Part shown: positions 1 through 8,357 of the stretch, one piece after another
How the letters are laid out: each line of letters starts with the position of its first letter
Position numbering within the stretch: the stretch's first letter is position 1
Source: Bacillus gobiensis
Lineage (GTDB): Bacteria > Bacillota > Bacilli > Bacillales > Bacillaceae
Reading direction: 5' to 3'
Assembly: GCF_001278705.1 (NCBI RefSeq)
Contig: NZ_CP012600.1
Span: 2,232,190-2,296,189 of the forward strand
Length of the DNA: 64,000 nucleotides
Notes under the pieces: model-generated
What the model saw: the letters and a program-made list of their open reading frames with translations, nothing else
What the model was told of the DNA's origin: nothing
The model's database searches: none
Position numbers and translations under genes: made by a program

Positions 1-104
1 ATCGTTTCACTTGAAGTTTTCGTTGAATGGGTCAAAAATTTATATCCGCTGTTTACATCATAGAATATGACTTCATGATTTTGCGGATGGATGTTTTGTT
101 TCAA
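1..104 (-). CDS. rpmE2: 50S ribosomal protein L31 type B, 5' part only
   Basis: The reverse strand from TTG at 104 reads [20 protein letters not shown] and then [14 protein letters not shown] before leaving the window. This is the N-terminus of the zinc-independent (C-minus) form of ribosomal protein L31, which lacks the Cys ligands of ordinary L31. In Bacillus this form replaces zinc-containing L31 on the ribosome when zinc is scarce. The TTG start is supported by an AAAGGGTG ribosome-binding site about nine bases upstream. A Zur box and a sigma-A promoter lie just upstream, which fits the known Zur control of rpmE2 (ytiA). Only about 34 residues are visible, so the identification rests on the characteristic IHPxNHxVIFxDVNSG start. 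Confidence 0.88.
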   Translation of the reverse strand, partial: MKQNIHPQNHEVIFYDVNSGYKFLTHSTKTSSET

Positions 105-121
105 AATAAAGCACCCTTTCT

Positions 122-142
122 AAATCGTAATCATTACGTTAT
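122..142. promoter_or_regulatory. Zur box
   Basis: AAATCGTAATCATTACGTTAT has the perfect core palindrome CGTAAT-C-ATTACG and matches the Bacillus Zur operator pattern TCGTAATnATTACGA apart from the last base. It sits directly downstream of the -10 element of the rpmE2 promoter, where zinc-loaded Zur would block transcription. Confidence 0.8.
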
Positions 143-144
143 AT

Positions 145-173
145 ATTTTATTACTTTTAGCTTTTTTTGTCAA
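145..173 (-). promoter_or_regulatory. sigma-A promoter of rpmE2
   Basis: On the reverse strand, TTGACA (173-168) is followed after 17 bases by TAAAAT (150-145). The promoter points to rpmE2, and the Zur box covers its start point. No equally good promoter for the divergent cioA gene was found. Confidence 0.75.
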
Positions 174-238
174 ATGAATGGAATATTCCGCTATTTGCTG
201 CAAACACTAACAATATTAAAAGGTGGGGTGGGAACGAT

Positions 239-1570
239 GTGGATGATTTAATTTTGGCAAGAAGCTTATTCGGAACAACTATGGGCTTTCATATAATATT
301 TGCTTCTCTTGGAGTCGGGCTCCCTTTAATGATTTTAACAGCCGAGCTTCTATATCAAAAAACAAAGGATCAGCATTATGCGATTATGGCAAAACGATGG
401 ACGAAAGGCCAGGCCGTTTTGCTGGGAGTAGCGATTCCGACCGGGACGATTGCCGGTACACAGCTTGCTTTGCTTTGGCCTGGATTTATGGAGGTCATAG
501 GTAAGGTTATGTCTCTTCCTTTTCAAATTGAAATTTATGCATTTTTTGTTGAAGCCTTGTTTATGTCGATCTATGTGTATGCGGCTGACAGGCTGACGCC
601 GTTTATGAGAATCATCGCCGTTACGTTTGTTTTGATTGGGGCCGCCGCATCAGCCGTACTAATTACGAATGTCCATGCCTTCCAAGGGACACCTACGGGA
701 TTCCGGCTGGATAACGGGGAAGTCGTGGACGTGAATCCATGGGCTGCTTTTTTTAATCCCAGCTTTTTTACCACCGCGGGACACGTTGTTGTTTCAGCTT
801 TTATGACTGGCGCTTTCGTAATTGCTTCAATATCTGCCTTTAAAATGCTGAAGAGCAAATATAATGAGAGCGTGTATCGATTTCATAGAAAGGCTTTGCT
901 TATGAGCTTAATCGTAGGTGGCATTTTTTCGATTTTAACTGCCTTAAACGGCCATGAATCTGCCCAGCTCCTTCACGAATATCAGCCGGAGAAGCTAGCA
1001 GGAGCAGAAGGATTATTTGAGACCACGTCACATGCACCGCTTGCGATTGGCGGATTTACAGATGAAGAAACAGAAGAAGTCAAATGGGCGATCGAAATTC
1101 CTTGGGCATTGAGTTTTTTGGCAGCCGACAGCTTTGACACAGTAGTAAAAGGCTTAAACGATTTTCCGAGAGATGAATGGCCTCCTTTGTTCATCCATAC
1201 GCTTTTTAACAGTATGGTCGGAATCGGAATGCTGCTTATTCTTTATTCCATTATCGGCTTTACATGGAGAAAAATATTAAAAAAAGACCGGTTTCCAACA
1301 TGGCTGTTACTCGTCTTCGTGACCGCCGGACCGCTTAGCATGCTTGGAATCGAATTTGGCTGGATTTTCGCCTGTACAGGAAGGCAGCCTTGGGTAATCT
1401 ATCACATCCAAAAAACAGCGGATGTTGTCACGACGTCAGGTTCCATAGCCGCTTTATTTACGTTGTTCCTCATCGTCTATCTGATATTGGGAGCGGCAGT
1501 TATTTTTGTGCTTACCTATTACTTTAAGCGGCACCCTGTTGAAAAGGAATTGCCATCAGAACAATCATAA
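239..1570 (+). CDS. cioA: cytochrome bd-type quinol oxidase subunit I (CIO/YthA type)
   Basis: Catalytic subunit of a bd-type terminal oxidase that oxidises quinol and reduces oxygen at the outer face of the membrane. GTG at 239 is chosen as start because AGGTGGGG lies at 221-228 and the protein then begins MDDLILARSLFGTTMGFH, as in the family; a longer frame from TTG 167 lacks a binding site. Visible family residues include His18 and His182 (haem ligands), the pair Glu98/Glu105 in the EIYAFFVE helix, the Met of NSMVGIGM, and the GRQPW motif near the C-terminus. At 443 residues it has the short Q-loop of the cyanide-insensitive CIO branch rather than E. coli CydA length. cioB follows after 30 bases. 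No cydDC genes are present here. Confidence 0.93.
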   Translation: MDDLILARSLFGTTMGFHIIFASLGVGLPLMILTAELLYQKTKDQHYAIMAKRWTKGQAVLLGVAIPTGTIAGTQLALLWPGFMEVIGKVMSLPFQIEIYAFFVEALFMSIYVYAADRLTPFMRIIAVTFVLIGAAASAVLITNVHAFQGTPTGFRLDNGEVVDVNPWAAFFNPSFFTTAGHVVVSAFMTGAFVIASISAFKMLKSKYNESVYRFHRKALLMSLIVGGIFSILTALNGHESAQLLHEYQPEKLAGAEGLFETTSHAPLAIGGFTDEETEEVKWAIEIPWALSFLAADSFDTVVKGLNDFPRDEWPPLFIHTLFNSMVGIGMLLILYSIIGFTWRKILKKDRFPTWLLLVFVTAGPLSMLGIEFGWIFACTGRQPWVIYHIQKTADVVTTSGSIAALFTLFLIVYLILGAAVIFVLTYYFKRHPVEKELPSEQS

Positions 1571-1600
1571 TCGATTAGAAAGAAGGTGCTTGATGTCGTG

Positions 1601-2644
1601 ATGAATGGAGTCACAGATGTAATCCTGGCAATCACGGTTTTATGGGGGTTTGTTTTTATTTACGCTGTTATGGCGAGTATGGATTTTGGTGCAGGGTTCT
1701 GGTCAATGGTCTATATCAATAACGAAAAAACGAAAGCGACAAATATTGCAAACCGGTACTTATCGCCAACGTGGGAGGTTACAAACGTTTTTATCGTAGC
1801 CATTGTCGTTGCGTTGTTTAGTTTTTTTCCTGGAGCTACCTTTGTTTTAGGAACTGTGCTGCTTATTCCCGGAAGCATTATTTTGCTCCTTTTGGCACTA
1901 AGAAGCGGATTTTTGGTTTTTTCCCATGTAGCGAAGGATTACGAGAAGGCCCTTACTTATATATCAGGCATCACCGGATTTCTCATCCCCTCTTTCTTAA
2001 TACTTGTCTTGCCCGTCACTCACGGCACATTTATTGAAAGAGAAAATGGTATCTACAGCCTGAATGCTGCCGAATTATTTTCAAGCCCGAATGTGTATTC
2101 GTTTATCGGATTTGCAGTATTCAGCACCCTTTTTCTTTCGTCTTTATTACTTGCCGATTTTTCAAATGTCGCTGAAGAACGGCATGCCTATCTGATTTAT
2201 CGGAAAAATGCACTTGTTTCCGGTCCGCTTTCACTGGTCATGGCTATTTTCATTATGCTCACACTTCGAACAGAAGCGCCTTGGCTTTATGATCGCATGA
2301 TGACCGACCTCCCATTGCTATTTACGTCCTTGCTTATGTTTCTCATTGCAGGTGTGGCTCTTTTTTTGCCAAATAAGCGGCTCGGAAAACGATTGGGTAA
2401 GCCGCGGCTTGCTGTCGTTGCGATTACGATCCAATATTTTTTGGCAAGCTATGTATATGGCAGGGCCCATTTGCCATACATGATCTATCCCGACGTTACG
2501 ATTCAGTCCGGTTTTACAGACCCGGCAACCTTCCGTGCGCTTTTTGTGTCGTATATCGTTGGATTTGTCATTTTATTTCCTGGTTTTTATTTTTTCTGGA
2601 AAATGATTATGAATGACAAACGCTACATTAAACAGCCGGAATGA
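1601..2644 (+). CDS. cioB: cytochrome bd-type quinol oxidase subunit II (YthB type)
   Basis: Partner subunit of CioA, an integral membrane protein of about 347 residues with eight or nine hydrophobic segments. The early motif MASMDFGAGFWSM corresponds to the conserved DFG region of CydB/CioB. AGAAGGTG at 1581-1588 could serve ATG 1601 or GTG 1598; a GTG within the Shine-Dalgarno at 1586 is also open but less likely. The gene is the second of the operon, and the same transcript probably continues into the two small genes downstream. Confidence 0.9.
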   Translation: MNGVTDVILAITVLWGFVFIYAVMASMDFGAGFWSMVYINNEKTKATNIANRYLSPTWEVTNVFIVAIVVALFSFFPGATFVLGTVLLIPGSIILLLLALRSGFLVFSHVAKDYEKALTYISGITGFLIPSFLILVLPVTHGTFIERENGIYSLNAAELFSSPNVYSFIGFAVFSTLFLSSLLLADFSNVAEERHAYLIYRKNALVSGPLSLVMAIFIMLTLRTEAPWLYDRMMTDLPLLFTSLLMFLIAGVALFLPNKRLGKRLGKPRLAVVAITIQYFLASYVYGRAHLPYMIYPDVTIQSGFTDPATFRALFVSYIVGFVILFPGFYFFWKMIMNDKRYIKQPE

Positions 2645-2679
2645 GGAAAAGCTAAAAAAGAACAGGAGGTGTTTTGCAT

Positions 2680-2835
2680 TTGGAAAGAATACTATGTGAA
2701 GTAAACAACTGCTCCTACTGGGGTGACGGCAATAAATGTACCGCCGACGCCATTTATGTTGTCAGCCACACTGGTGATAAAGCGGAAACCAGCGAAGAAA
2801 CAGATTGCAAAACCTTTAAGCCAGAGAAACATTAA
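2680..2835 (+). CDS. small Cys-containing DUF1540-like protein
   Basis: A 51-codon gene starting at TTG 2680 with AGGAGG ten bases upstream (TTG 2674 is an in-frame alternative). The product begins MERILCEVNNCSYWGDGNKC and ends CKTFKPEKH. The four cysteines, CxxxxCxYWxxGNxC then CxxF, match the pattern of DUF1540, small putative metal-binding proteins common in Bacillus and Clostridium whose function is unknown. It lies 35 bases after cioB and 14 bases before the next gene, so it is likely co-transcribed with cioAB. Confidence 0.75.
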   Translation: MERILCEVNNCSYWGDGNKCTADAIYVVSHTGDKAETSEETDCKTFKPEKH

Positions 2836-2849
2836 AAGGAGGCCAAACG

Positions 2850-3050
2850 GTGAACAAAGAAATGCTGGAAATGCTGCTGGCTTCTTTCGAGCAGGAAGTC
2901 AAAGACACTAGTGAACCTTCTTTTCACAAGGCCGTAAATTCCTTTGCCAACCTGTGGGATTACGAATTTGGATGCTTAAACGAACTGCCAAAAGAAATCG
3001 ATCAATGGATCGGGCAGACGATGTATGAGTATGAGCTTTATCAGGATTGA
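2850..3050 (+). CDS. small protein of unknown function
   Basis: A 66-residue acidic protein with GTG start at 2850 and an excellent AAAAGGAGG site. I do not recognise a family. The sequence is soluble-looking and probably helical, with a Glu-rich N-terminus (MNKEMLEMLLASFEQEVKD) and two aromatic patches (FANLWDYEF and MYEYELYQD). There is no signal peptide or metal motif. It is the last gene of the cioAB transcript and is followed at once by a bidirectional terminator. Confidence 0.6.
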   Translation: MNKEMLEMLLASFEQEVKDTSEPSFHKAVNSFANLWDYEFGCLNELPKEIDQWIGQTMYEYELYQD

Positions 3051-3062
3051 TAAGAAAAAAAG

Positions 3063-3089
3063 AGGGCGGATTAATGTGCCGCCCTTTTT
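3063..3089. terminator. bidirectional rho-independent terminator
   Basis: AGGGCGG/CCGCCCT stem (3063-3069 and 3079-3085) with a T-run on the plus strand and an A-run upstream that gives a T-run on the minus strand. It separates the cioAB group from the convergent membrane-protein gene, whose stop codon lies inside it. Confidence 0.8.
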
Positions 3090-3709
3090 ACATTCAAATT
3101 CTTCTTAATAATCATTTCGGCAAGCAGCAGATTAAGTATCCAACACATCCACGATGCCATTGTGTAAGAATAGGCATATGGAAAGTTCAAAGCATTATGG
3201 AAAATTGCTACGATGATGTAGATCGTCATATTAGCAAATGAAAGGAAGAAGCTGCGAAGCATCCATTGACTGTGGGGAATCATCCGTTTTTTTCTAATCG
3301 CTCTGTACCCGATAAGCGTTGTGCACAGCCACAACGTATTTAAAATAAAAAATCCAGCGGTGCTAAGGAGCCCTCCGGTAGCAAATAATGAAACGTACAA
3401 TCCAGGAATATAATTTAGAATGATAGAGAGTACATAAATTCGTCCAAACCAGCGATGTACCGGCAAACGTTTGACTCTTATTCTTTTTATCAGTGCAACA
3501 GGTCCCGTAAGAAGCGCGATAAGTGCCAACACGATATGAATCCGAATCATGAGGATCCAAAGACCTTCGTTTTGTATTGGAAAATCTTTTCGGGATAAAA
3601 AACGTTCAAAATTAGGATCAATCATAAAATTTTTTGAGAAAGTATGCAAAACCCACATAACTGAAATAATAAAAAGAAATATGTTTAACCCTTTACTCAA
3701 TGATTTCAT
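3071..3709 (-). CDS. DUF2306-like multi-pass membrane protein
   Basis: A 212-residue protein with about six hydrophobic segments. A His in the third segment (IRIHIVLALIALLTGPVAL) followed by HRWFGRIYVLS, and later HSQWMLRSFFLS, fit the histidine pattern of DUF2306 proteins, which are uncharacterised. Start ATG 3709 is preceded by GGGAGA. It is the promoter-distal member of a minus-strand group with the next two genes (21-base and 46-base gaps), which suggests shared control by the TetR-linked operator. Confidence 0.7.
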   Translation of the reverse strand: MKSLSKGLNIFLFIISVMWVLHTFSKNFMIDPNFERFLSRKDFPIQNEGLWILMIRIHIVLALIALLTGPVALIKRIRVKRLPVHRWFGRIYVLSIILNYIPGLYVSLFATGGLLSTAGFFILNTLWLCTTLIGYRAIRKKRMIPHSQWMLRSFFLSFANMTIYIIVAIFHNALNFPYAYSYTMASWMCWILNLLLAEMIIKKNLNVKRAAH

Positions 3710-3730
3710 TTCATATCTCCCATTTTAATT

Positions 3731-4165
3731 TTAAGCGAGCAGCCTTGGATTGGTCATAATAACAATTGAAGCTAGTATGAAAAAAAAGGCCATCCAGCTA
3801 TAAAGATTTAGCGTTCTTGCCTGATCGCTCATCAACTGTTTGGGATGATCAGATTTGAGAATCTGTTTAAATTTTTTATCTATCATCCCAATCATGGCGC
3901 CAATTCCCAATAGCAATCCAATAGCTATGGTGATCCATAGGACAGATGGAAATGCCGATCGTAATACAATCATCAAAAACCCAGTGATCAAAAGGCCGAT
4001 TAAGGCATAATGGGCAGAACGAGTGAATTTCAATACAGATTGAAGAAATCCCTTGAATTCATCACCAGAACGCAGGTAGCATTGCTTCATTAACCATGGC
4101 AAAACCAGATAGCTTCCAAGGAAAAGTGCGCTTGTCACATGAAGAAAAAGCAAAAGCTGAAACAC
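3731..4165 (-). CDS. small four-helix membrane protein
   Basis: A 144-residue protein with four predicted membrane helices and a short C-terminus. GTG 4165 is the start, with AGGAGG eight bases upstream. The first helix has LFLHVTSALFLGSYLVLPWL, a His-containing pattern reminiscent of DUF2269/CopD-like membrane proteins, but I cannot assign a family with confidence. It lies between the DJ-1 gene and the DUF2306 gene on the same strand and is probably co-transcribed with both. Confidence 0.6.
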   Translation of the reverse strand: MFQLLLFLHVTSALFLGSYLVLPWLMKQCYLRSGDEFKGFLQSVLKFTRSAHYALIGLLITGFLMIVLRSAFPSVLWITIAIGLLLGIGAMIGMIDKKFKQILKSDHPKQLMSDQARTLNLYSWMAFFFILASIVIMTNPRLLA

Positions 4166-4211
4166 GGTTCATACCTCCTATATATTTGCAAAATGTTGAT
4201 CATTTTCCTTA

Positions 4212-5231
4212 CTACATACGATTTCCAACTAATTTTGAAGCTGGCAATAAACCTGCTTTGGCAGAACCGCTCATTGTACTTCCGGTTACAATAACCGAAA
4301 ACTTTAAGTTTAAACGAATGGGCTTTCGAATACTCAAGGACCACTCCAGCTGATCATTATGTAAAACAGGATTTGCAAATTCTACAATCTCGTCCTCCTG
4401 CTGAGCTGTTCCGTAAATACGCCCATCCTCAGTTGTAATGTTGAGAATAACAGGAAGCTTTCCTATTGGAGTAGATATGATTGTGTTCCATTTTCCATCA
4501 AACATCCTGTTTTTTTCGATATTTGCCTTTCCGGGAGTCGGAACTACTGATTCATTCAAGACAGAAATTGACTCAGGATGACTGTCTTCGCTGTCAATCG
4601 GCGCCATTCCGATTGCTTTCCACACAGTTCCTCTTTGCTCATACTCAAACAACTGTTCAATTGCATGAGCAATACGAGGACCTAATTCTCGTTCTACCAA
4701 ATATAAGGCAAGATCAAGCCCCGATGTTACACCTCCTCCACTCACTACATTGCCATCATCTACAACTCGTGCATGAACAGGTATAGCGCCGGTTGCCCCT
4801 AAAAACTCCATTCCCATATGATGTGTGACAGCATGGCGCCCTTCCAACAAGCCGTCCATGGCAAGGATTAGCGTTCCGCCGCAAACCGGTGATACGATTA
4901 AGTCAGTTCTGTATAGCGCTTCTCTTAAAAAGTGAATCAAATCAGTTTCCATCGCCCGTTTCAATAAAGCTATGAACGAATTTGGCCCATTGTCGTTCAC
5001 GCTGGCAAACACCCCGGGAATAACGAGAATCCCTTCTCGTTCCAAATCAATTTTGCCGCTGCTGGGAAGTCCGGGGCCATTCATCCCGCTAGTCACATGC
5101 CTTTTCCCTTCTGCACTTACAAATTCAACAGTTACTTCTTGCGAGTACATCTTGGCAGCCATAAATACCTCGTAAGGTCCGATCACATCCATGAAATCAA
5201 AACCATCGAATAATACGATTTGGACATTCAT
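4212..5231 (-). CDS. DJ-1/PfpI family protein with extra C-terminal domain
   Basis: Residues 1 to about 190 form a class I glutamine-amidotransferase-like fold of the isonitrile hydratase/AraC-type DJ-1 group, starting MNVQIVLFDGFDFMDVIGPYE. The nucleophile elbow is VSPVCGGTLILA, with the Cys in place, and a GGGVTSGLDLALYL motif follows. After a linker, residues about 240-339 form a second, beta-rich domain (MFDGKWNTIISTPIGKLPV onward) that ordinary DJ-1 proteins lack. The reaction cannot be told from the sequence. Start ATG 5231 has AAAGGGG upstream. The gene sits between an operator-like palindrome and two membrane-protein genes. Confidence 0.75.
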   Translation of the reverse strand: MNVQIVLFDGFDFMDVIGPYEVFMAAKMYSQEVTVEFVSAEGKRHVTSGMNGPGLPSSGKIDLEREGILVIPGVFASVNDNGPNSFIALLKRAMETDLIHFLREALYRTDLIVSPVCGGTLILAMDGLLEGRHAVTHHMGMEFLGATGAIPVHARVVDDGNVVSGGGVTSGLDLALYLVERELGPRIAHAIEQLFEYEQRGTVWKAIGMAPIDSEDSHPESISVLNESVVPTPGKANIEKNRMFDGKWNTIISTPIGKLPVILNITTEDGRIYGTAQQEDEIVEFANPVLHNDQLEWSLSIRKPIRLNLKFSVIVTGSTMSGSAKAGLLPASKLVGNRM

Positions 5232-5258
5232 TTTTTATTCCCCTTTTAGTAAAATTGT

Positions 5259-5275
5259 GACCGGACGGTCCGGTC
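5259..5275. promoter_or_regulatory. TetR-type operator palindrome
   Basis: GACCGGAC-G-GTCCGGTC is a perfect inverted repeat of 8 bases around one base, 28 bases upstream of the DJ-1 start codon. Its form resembles known TetR-family operators. The adjacent TetR gene is the obvious candidate to bind it; that link is inference. Confidence 0.65.
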
Positions 5276-5362
5276 CGCATATTTTATTGTACACGATATT
5301 TACTGCCGCAGGCTTACCATTCTTGAATCTTTAGTGAACAAGTATCAGAGGCTGGCAATGCC

Positions 5363-5959
5363 TCATTTGTCTGCAGAATAATGATTAAGAAGGGTTTTGA
5401 TTTGTTGAATACTATAGGAAATATGATCATTATTAAGAGCCAGACGACTAGCCATAATTGCTCCTTCAATTGCTGAAAAAATAAACGAAGCGAGCGAAAG
5501 GGAATCGACATTTTTATGAAATTCATTGTTCCCAATGCCTTCGTCAATAATTGATTTTATATAAAGCAGGGTTTCATTGTATGCTTCAGAAGCTTTTTCA
5601 TGCAGTTCGGGAAAACCGTAATCACTTTCGATTGCTGTATTAAGCAGCGGACAGCCGCCGGGAACAGGAGGATTATTCACTGCGTCTTCATAAACATAAC
5701 ACATCGCGATAATTTTCTCTGCAGCAGTATTGGCCGATTGGACTGCTTTTGCAAAATAAGAGTGCAGTATATGGCCTGAACTTTCAAACGTCGCTAAGAC
5801 AATATCATTTTTATTTTCAAACCTTCTGTATATCGCCCCTTTTGGCAGCCCAGTCGCTTCCATAATGTCCTGAATGGAAGTCTGGCTATACCCCTTTTGG
5901 TTAAATAGCGTCATTGATGTCCTGATAATAAGATCTTTTGTTTCATCAATCTTATTCAT
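5363..5959 (-). CDS. TetR/AcrR-family transcriptional regulator
   Basis: The N-terminal helix-turn-helix is clear: TSMTLFNQKGYSQTSIQDI then EATGLPKGAIYRRFENKND. The ligand-binding C-terminal region contains PVPGGCPLLNTAIESD, typical of the YxaF/LmrA-like branch (TetR_C domains with a GCPL motif). ATG 5959 is preferred over ATG 5977 because GGAGG lies between them, giving a product of 198 residues. It probably represses the DJ-1 and membrane-protein genes downstream through the palindrome at 5259-5275, responding to a small, perhaps electrophilic, ligand. Confidence 0.9.
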   Translation of the reverse strand: MNKIDETKDLIIRTSMTLFNQKGYSQTSIQDIMEATGLPKGAIYRRFENKNDIVLATFESSGHILHSYFAKAVQSANTAAEKIIAMCYVYEDAVNNPPVPGGCPLLNTAIESDYGFPELHEKASEAYNETLLYIKSIIDEGIGNNEFHKNVDSLSLASFIFSAIEGAIMASRLALNNDHISYSIQQIKTLLNHYSADK

Positions 5960-6084
5960 TGCTACGTTGTCCTCCATGATTAATAATTATAGTTTACGCT
6001 TTAGTATACCGAATTAATGAAAATAATTAAATGATAGATGCTTGCGATTATTCATAGGAGAAACTTTAATCAGATAAAAATTCG

Positions 6085-6115
6085 AAGGATGACTCAGTGT
6101 CACCAAGTCATCCTT
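6085..6115 (-). terminator. terminator of mntABCD
   Basis: AAGGATGACT/AGTCATCCTT (6085-6094 and 6106-6115) is a perfect 10-bp stem 16 bases after the mntD stop. On the minus strand it is followed by TCGAATTTTT. Confidence 0.75.
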
Positions 6116-6130
6116 GCTCAGATAATGGTA

Positions 6131-7039
6131 TTAAACTTCTTTCATTTTACCTTCCTTGACAGTTTGAAGCCGAATCCTGCGCTGAACCATTCGTTTTGCT
6201 ATCACGCCGTGAGACGGAGCGAAGAAAAAAGCCAAGATGAAGAAAACTCCAGTCATCGAAGTCATAGCACCTGAGATGGAGACGTTCAATAGATAAGCAG
6301 CATAGTATCCGCTTATTGCTGACAGTGCCCCAATTCCCGCACTGTAAAAAAGCATCGTTATTAATCGATCGGTCAGTAAATAGGCAGCTGCGGGGGGAAC
6401 GATCAGCATCGCAACCACCAATATTGCTCCTACAGAGTCAAATGAAGCGACAGTCGTAGTCGAAAGCATCCCCATTTGCAAATAATGCAAAACGAGGACC
6501 GGTATTCCAATTGCAAGTGCCATTTCCGGATCGAAGGCGGCCAATTTAAACTCTTTATAAAAGAGCGCAAGAATAGCAGCATTAATGACTAACACGATAA
6601 CCAGCATCCAAAAAGCGCCCGGACCAATATCTCTTCCAAACAATTCAATCGTATCCCATGGAACAAAGGCAATTTCCCCCATTAATGTATGCTCGACATC
6701 CAAGTGAACATTTCCCCCATATACCGAAAGCAAAATGACTCCAACCGCAAACAACGATGTGAACACAACGCCGATGGCTGCATCCGATTGAACTCCGTTT
6801 GTATTGAGCAGCTGCACAAAAAATGCCGTTAAAAGACCAACGATAACAGCTCCGATAAACATCGGCAATCCGTCAAGTGTGCGAGTGACTAAAAAAGAGC
6901 CGACAATCCCCAACAGAACGGTATGACTAATAGCGTCAGCCAGCATGGACATCCTGCGTAATACGAGAAATGCCCCGATTAATGCACAGGTAACTCCAAC
7001 AAGCATTCCGGTAACAATAATCCAAGCTTCATAGCTCAT
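6131..7039 (-). CDS. mntD: manganese ABC transporter permease MntD
   Basis: A 302-residue integral membrane protein of the ABC-3 (ZnuB/MntD) family with eight or nine helices. It has the usual VGVTCALIGAFLVLRRMSMLA start and the SHTVLLG motif that contacts the ATPase. It is the second permease of the four-gene manganese importer, overlapping no gene but only four bases from mntC. The C-terminus is a short basic tail. In B. subtilis the operon is repressed by MntR with Mn(II). Confidence 0.9.
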   Translation of the reverse strand: MSYEAWIIVTGMLVGVTCALIGAFLVLRRMSMLADAISHTVLLGIVGSFLVTRTLDGLPMFIGAVIVGLLTAFFVQLLNTNGVQSDAAIGVVFTSLFAVGVILLSVYGGNVHLDVEHTLMGEIAFVPWDTIELFGRDIGPGAFWMLVIVLVINAAILALFYKEFKLAAFDPEMALAIGIPVLVLHYLQMGMLSTTTVASFDSVGAILVVAMLIVPPAAAYLLTDRLITMLFYSAGIGALSAISGYYAAYLLNVSISGAMTSMTGVFFILAFFFAPSHGVIAKRMVQRRIRLQTVKEGKMKEV

Positions 7040-7043
7040 TTGG

Positions 7044-8345
7044 TCACCCCCCTTTTAAGCTCTTTTTAGGTGATAAGGTCGGCTGAAGTTTGTGGAGCTT
7101 GAGAAGGTTGAACAGCCGGGCTTTCATATCTTCAGACAAAGTTTCATAGTCAAATGAGTCATTTTTCAGATTCGCGTTTTGAAATTCCATCTCATGCATA
7201 AGATAAATTTCAAACAAACGATAACGTAATGCCAGCTCATACCCTTTGGCTACTCCGGTTGTCGTTAATCTCCACGAGGAATCAGCACCATAATGAATCC
7301 AATTCTTTTTCTCCAATCTCTTTAAGCTGCTTTTTAAAAGGAAACTCCCTATTTTGCGCCTGCTTTTAATAAACTCTTCGGTAAACAACGGCAGCTGTTC
7401 TTTTGACGATTGAGCTTCTTCTGTTAAGTCGTAAAGTGACAACAATGCTTGCTCCATCGCCGTCTGATTTCTTAGTTTTATCTGATGCAATGCCCTGGCG
7501 AAAAGGCCCTTCTTTGGAGCAAACAGCAAAGACACGATAAAAAATGAAGTAGCCGCAACGATAATAAGAGGACCGGTCGCCATCCCTTTTGCAGTTGTGC
7601 TGAGCAGTGTCCCAAGCATCCCGCTTAGTCCGCCAATGACTCCTGAGAGAATGACCATCGTCTGCAAACGATTTGTCCAATAGCGGGCGGCAATCGCCGG
7701 CGTGATCAGCATAGCCGACATCAAGATTACACCTACTGTTTGAAGTCCGATGACAACCGCGCATATGATTAATATCAATAGCAATCCGTTTAAAAATGAT
7801 ACCGGCAATCCAATTCCTTTTGCGAAGGCAAAGTCAAACGTAATCAGCTTAAATTCTTTAAAGAACAAGCCGGTGATGAAAAGGAGAATGGCAGAAATCA
7901 ACCCGATAATCACAATATCCTCCCTCACCAAGGAGGCCGCCTGACCAAACAGAAACGAGTTCAATCCGCTCTGATTTCCTGTTCCCCTTTGCTGGATAAA
8001 TGTCAAAAGGACAATTCCGATACCGAAAAAAATGGATAAAACAATGCCAATTGCTGCGTCTTCTTTAACTTTGGAATGCCGGGTAATTGCCTGAATACAG
8101 TAGGTACCGGCCAGTGCCGCCACAGCAGCGCCAATTAAAAAGAAGAACAGCGACTTTTGTCCGGTAATTATAAAAGCAAGACAAACGCCAGGCAGCGCAG
8201 CGTGTGACATAGCATCACCTATCAAGCTTTGCTTTCTCAGCAAAATAAAGCTTCCGAGAACTCCGCTTGCAATCCCTAATAGGAGAGTTCCTGCCAAGAC
8301 CCATTGTGTATTCGGATTTTGCAGCTGTAAAAGCAAATAATCCAT
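7044..8345 (-). CDS. mntC: manganese ABC transporter permease MntC with C-terminal domain
   Basis: Residues 1 to about 275 form an ABC-3 family permease (GVLGSFILLRKQSLIGDAMSHAALPG). Unlike MntD it continues for about 155 residues with a soluble region that ends with a winged-helix-like segment, including KSSLKRLEKKNWIHYGADSS. B. subtilis MntC has the same 430-residue architecture, with a C-terminal part resembling DtxR/MntR-type regulators, so the length is normal for the family. It stands between mntB (12-base gap) and mntD (4-base gap). Confidence 0.9.
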   Translation of the reverse strand: MDYLLLQLQNPNTQWVLAGTLLLGIASGVLGSFILLRKQSLIGDAMSHAALPGVCLAFIITGQKSLFFFLIGAAVAALAGTYCIQAITRHSKVKEDAAIGIVLSIFFGIGIVLLTFIQQRGTGNQSGLNSFLFGQAASLVREDIVIIGLISAILLFITGLFFKEFKLITFDFAFAKGIGLPVSFLNGLLLILIICAVVIGLQTVGVILMSAMLITPAIAARYWTNRLQTMVILSGVIGGLSGMLGTLLSTTAKGMATGPLIIVAATSFFIVSLLFAPKKGLFARALHQIKLRNQTAMEQALLSLYDLTEEAQSSKEQLPLFTEEFIKSRRKIGSFLLKSSLKRLEKKNWIHYGADSSWRLTTTGVAKGYELALRYRLFEIYLMHEMEFQNANLKNDSFDYETLSEDMKARLFNLLKLHKLQPTLSPKKSLKGG

Positions 8346-8357
8346 AGAATTTCACCC

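Noticed and set aside
27..251. 74-codon plus-strand frame at the left edge.
   Set aside because: It covers the rpmE2 gene, the Zur box and the cioA binding site, and has no ribosome-binding site of its own.
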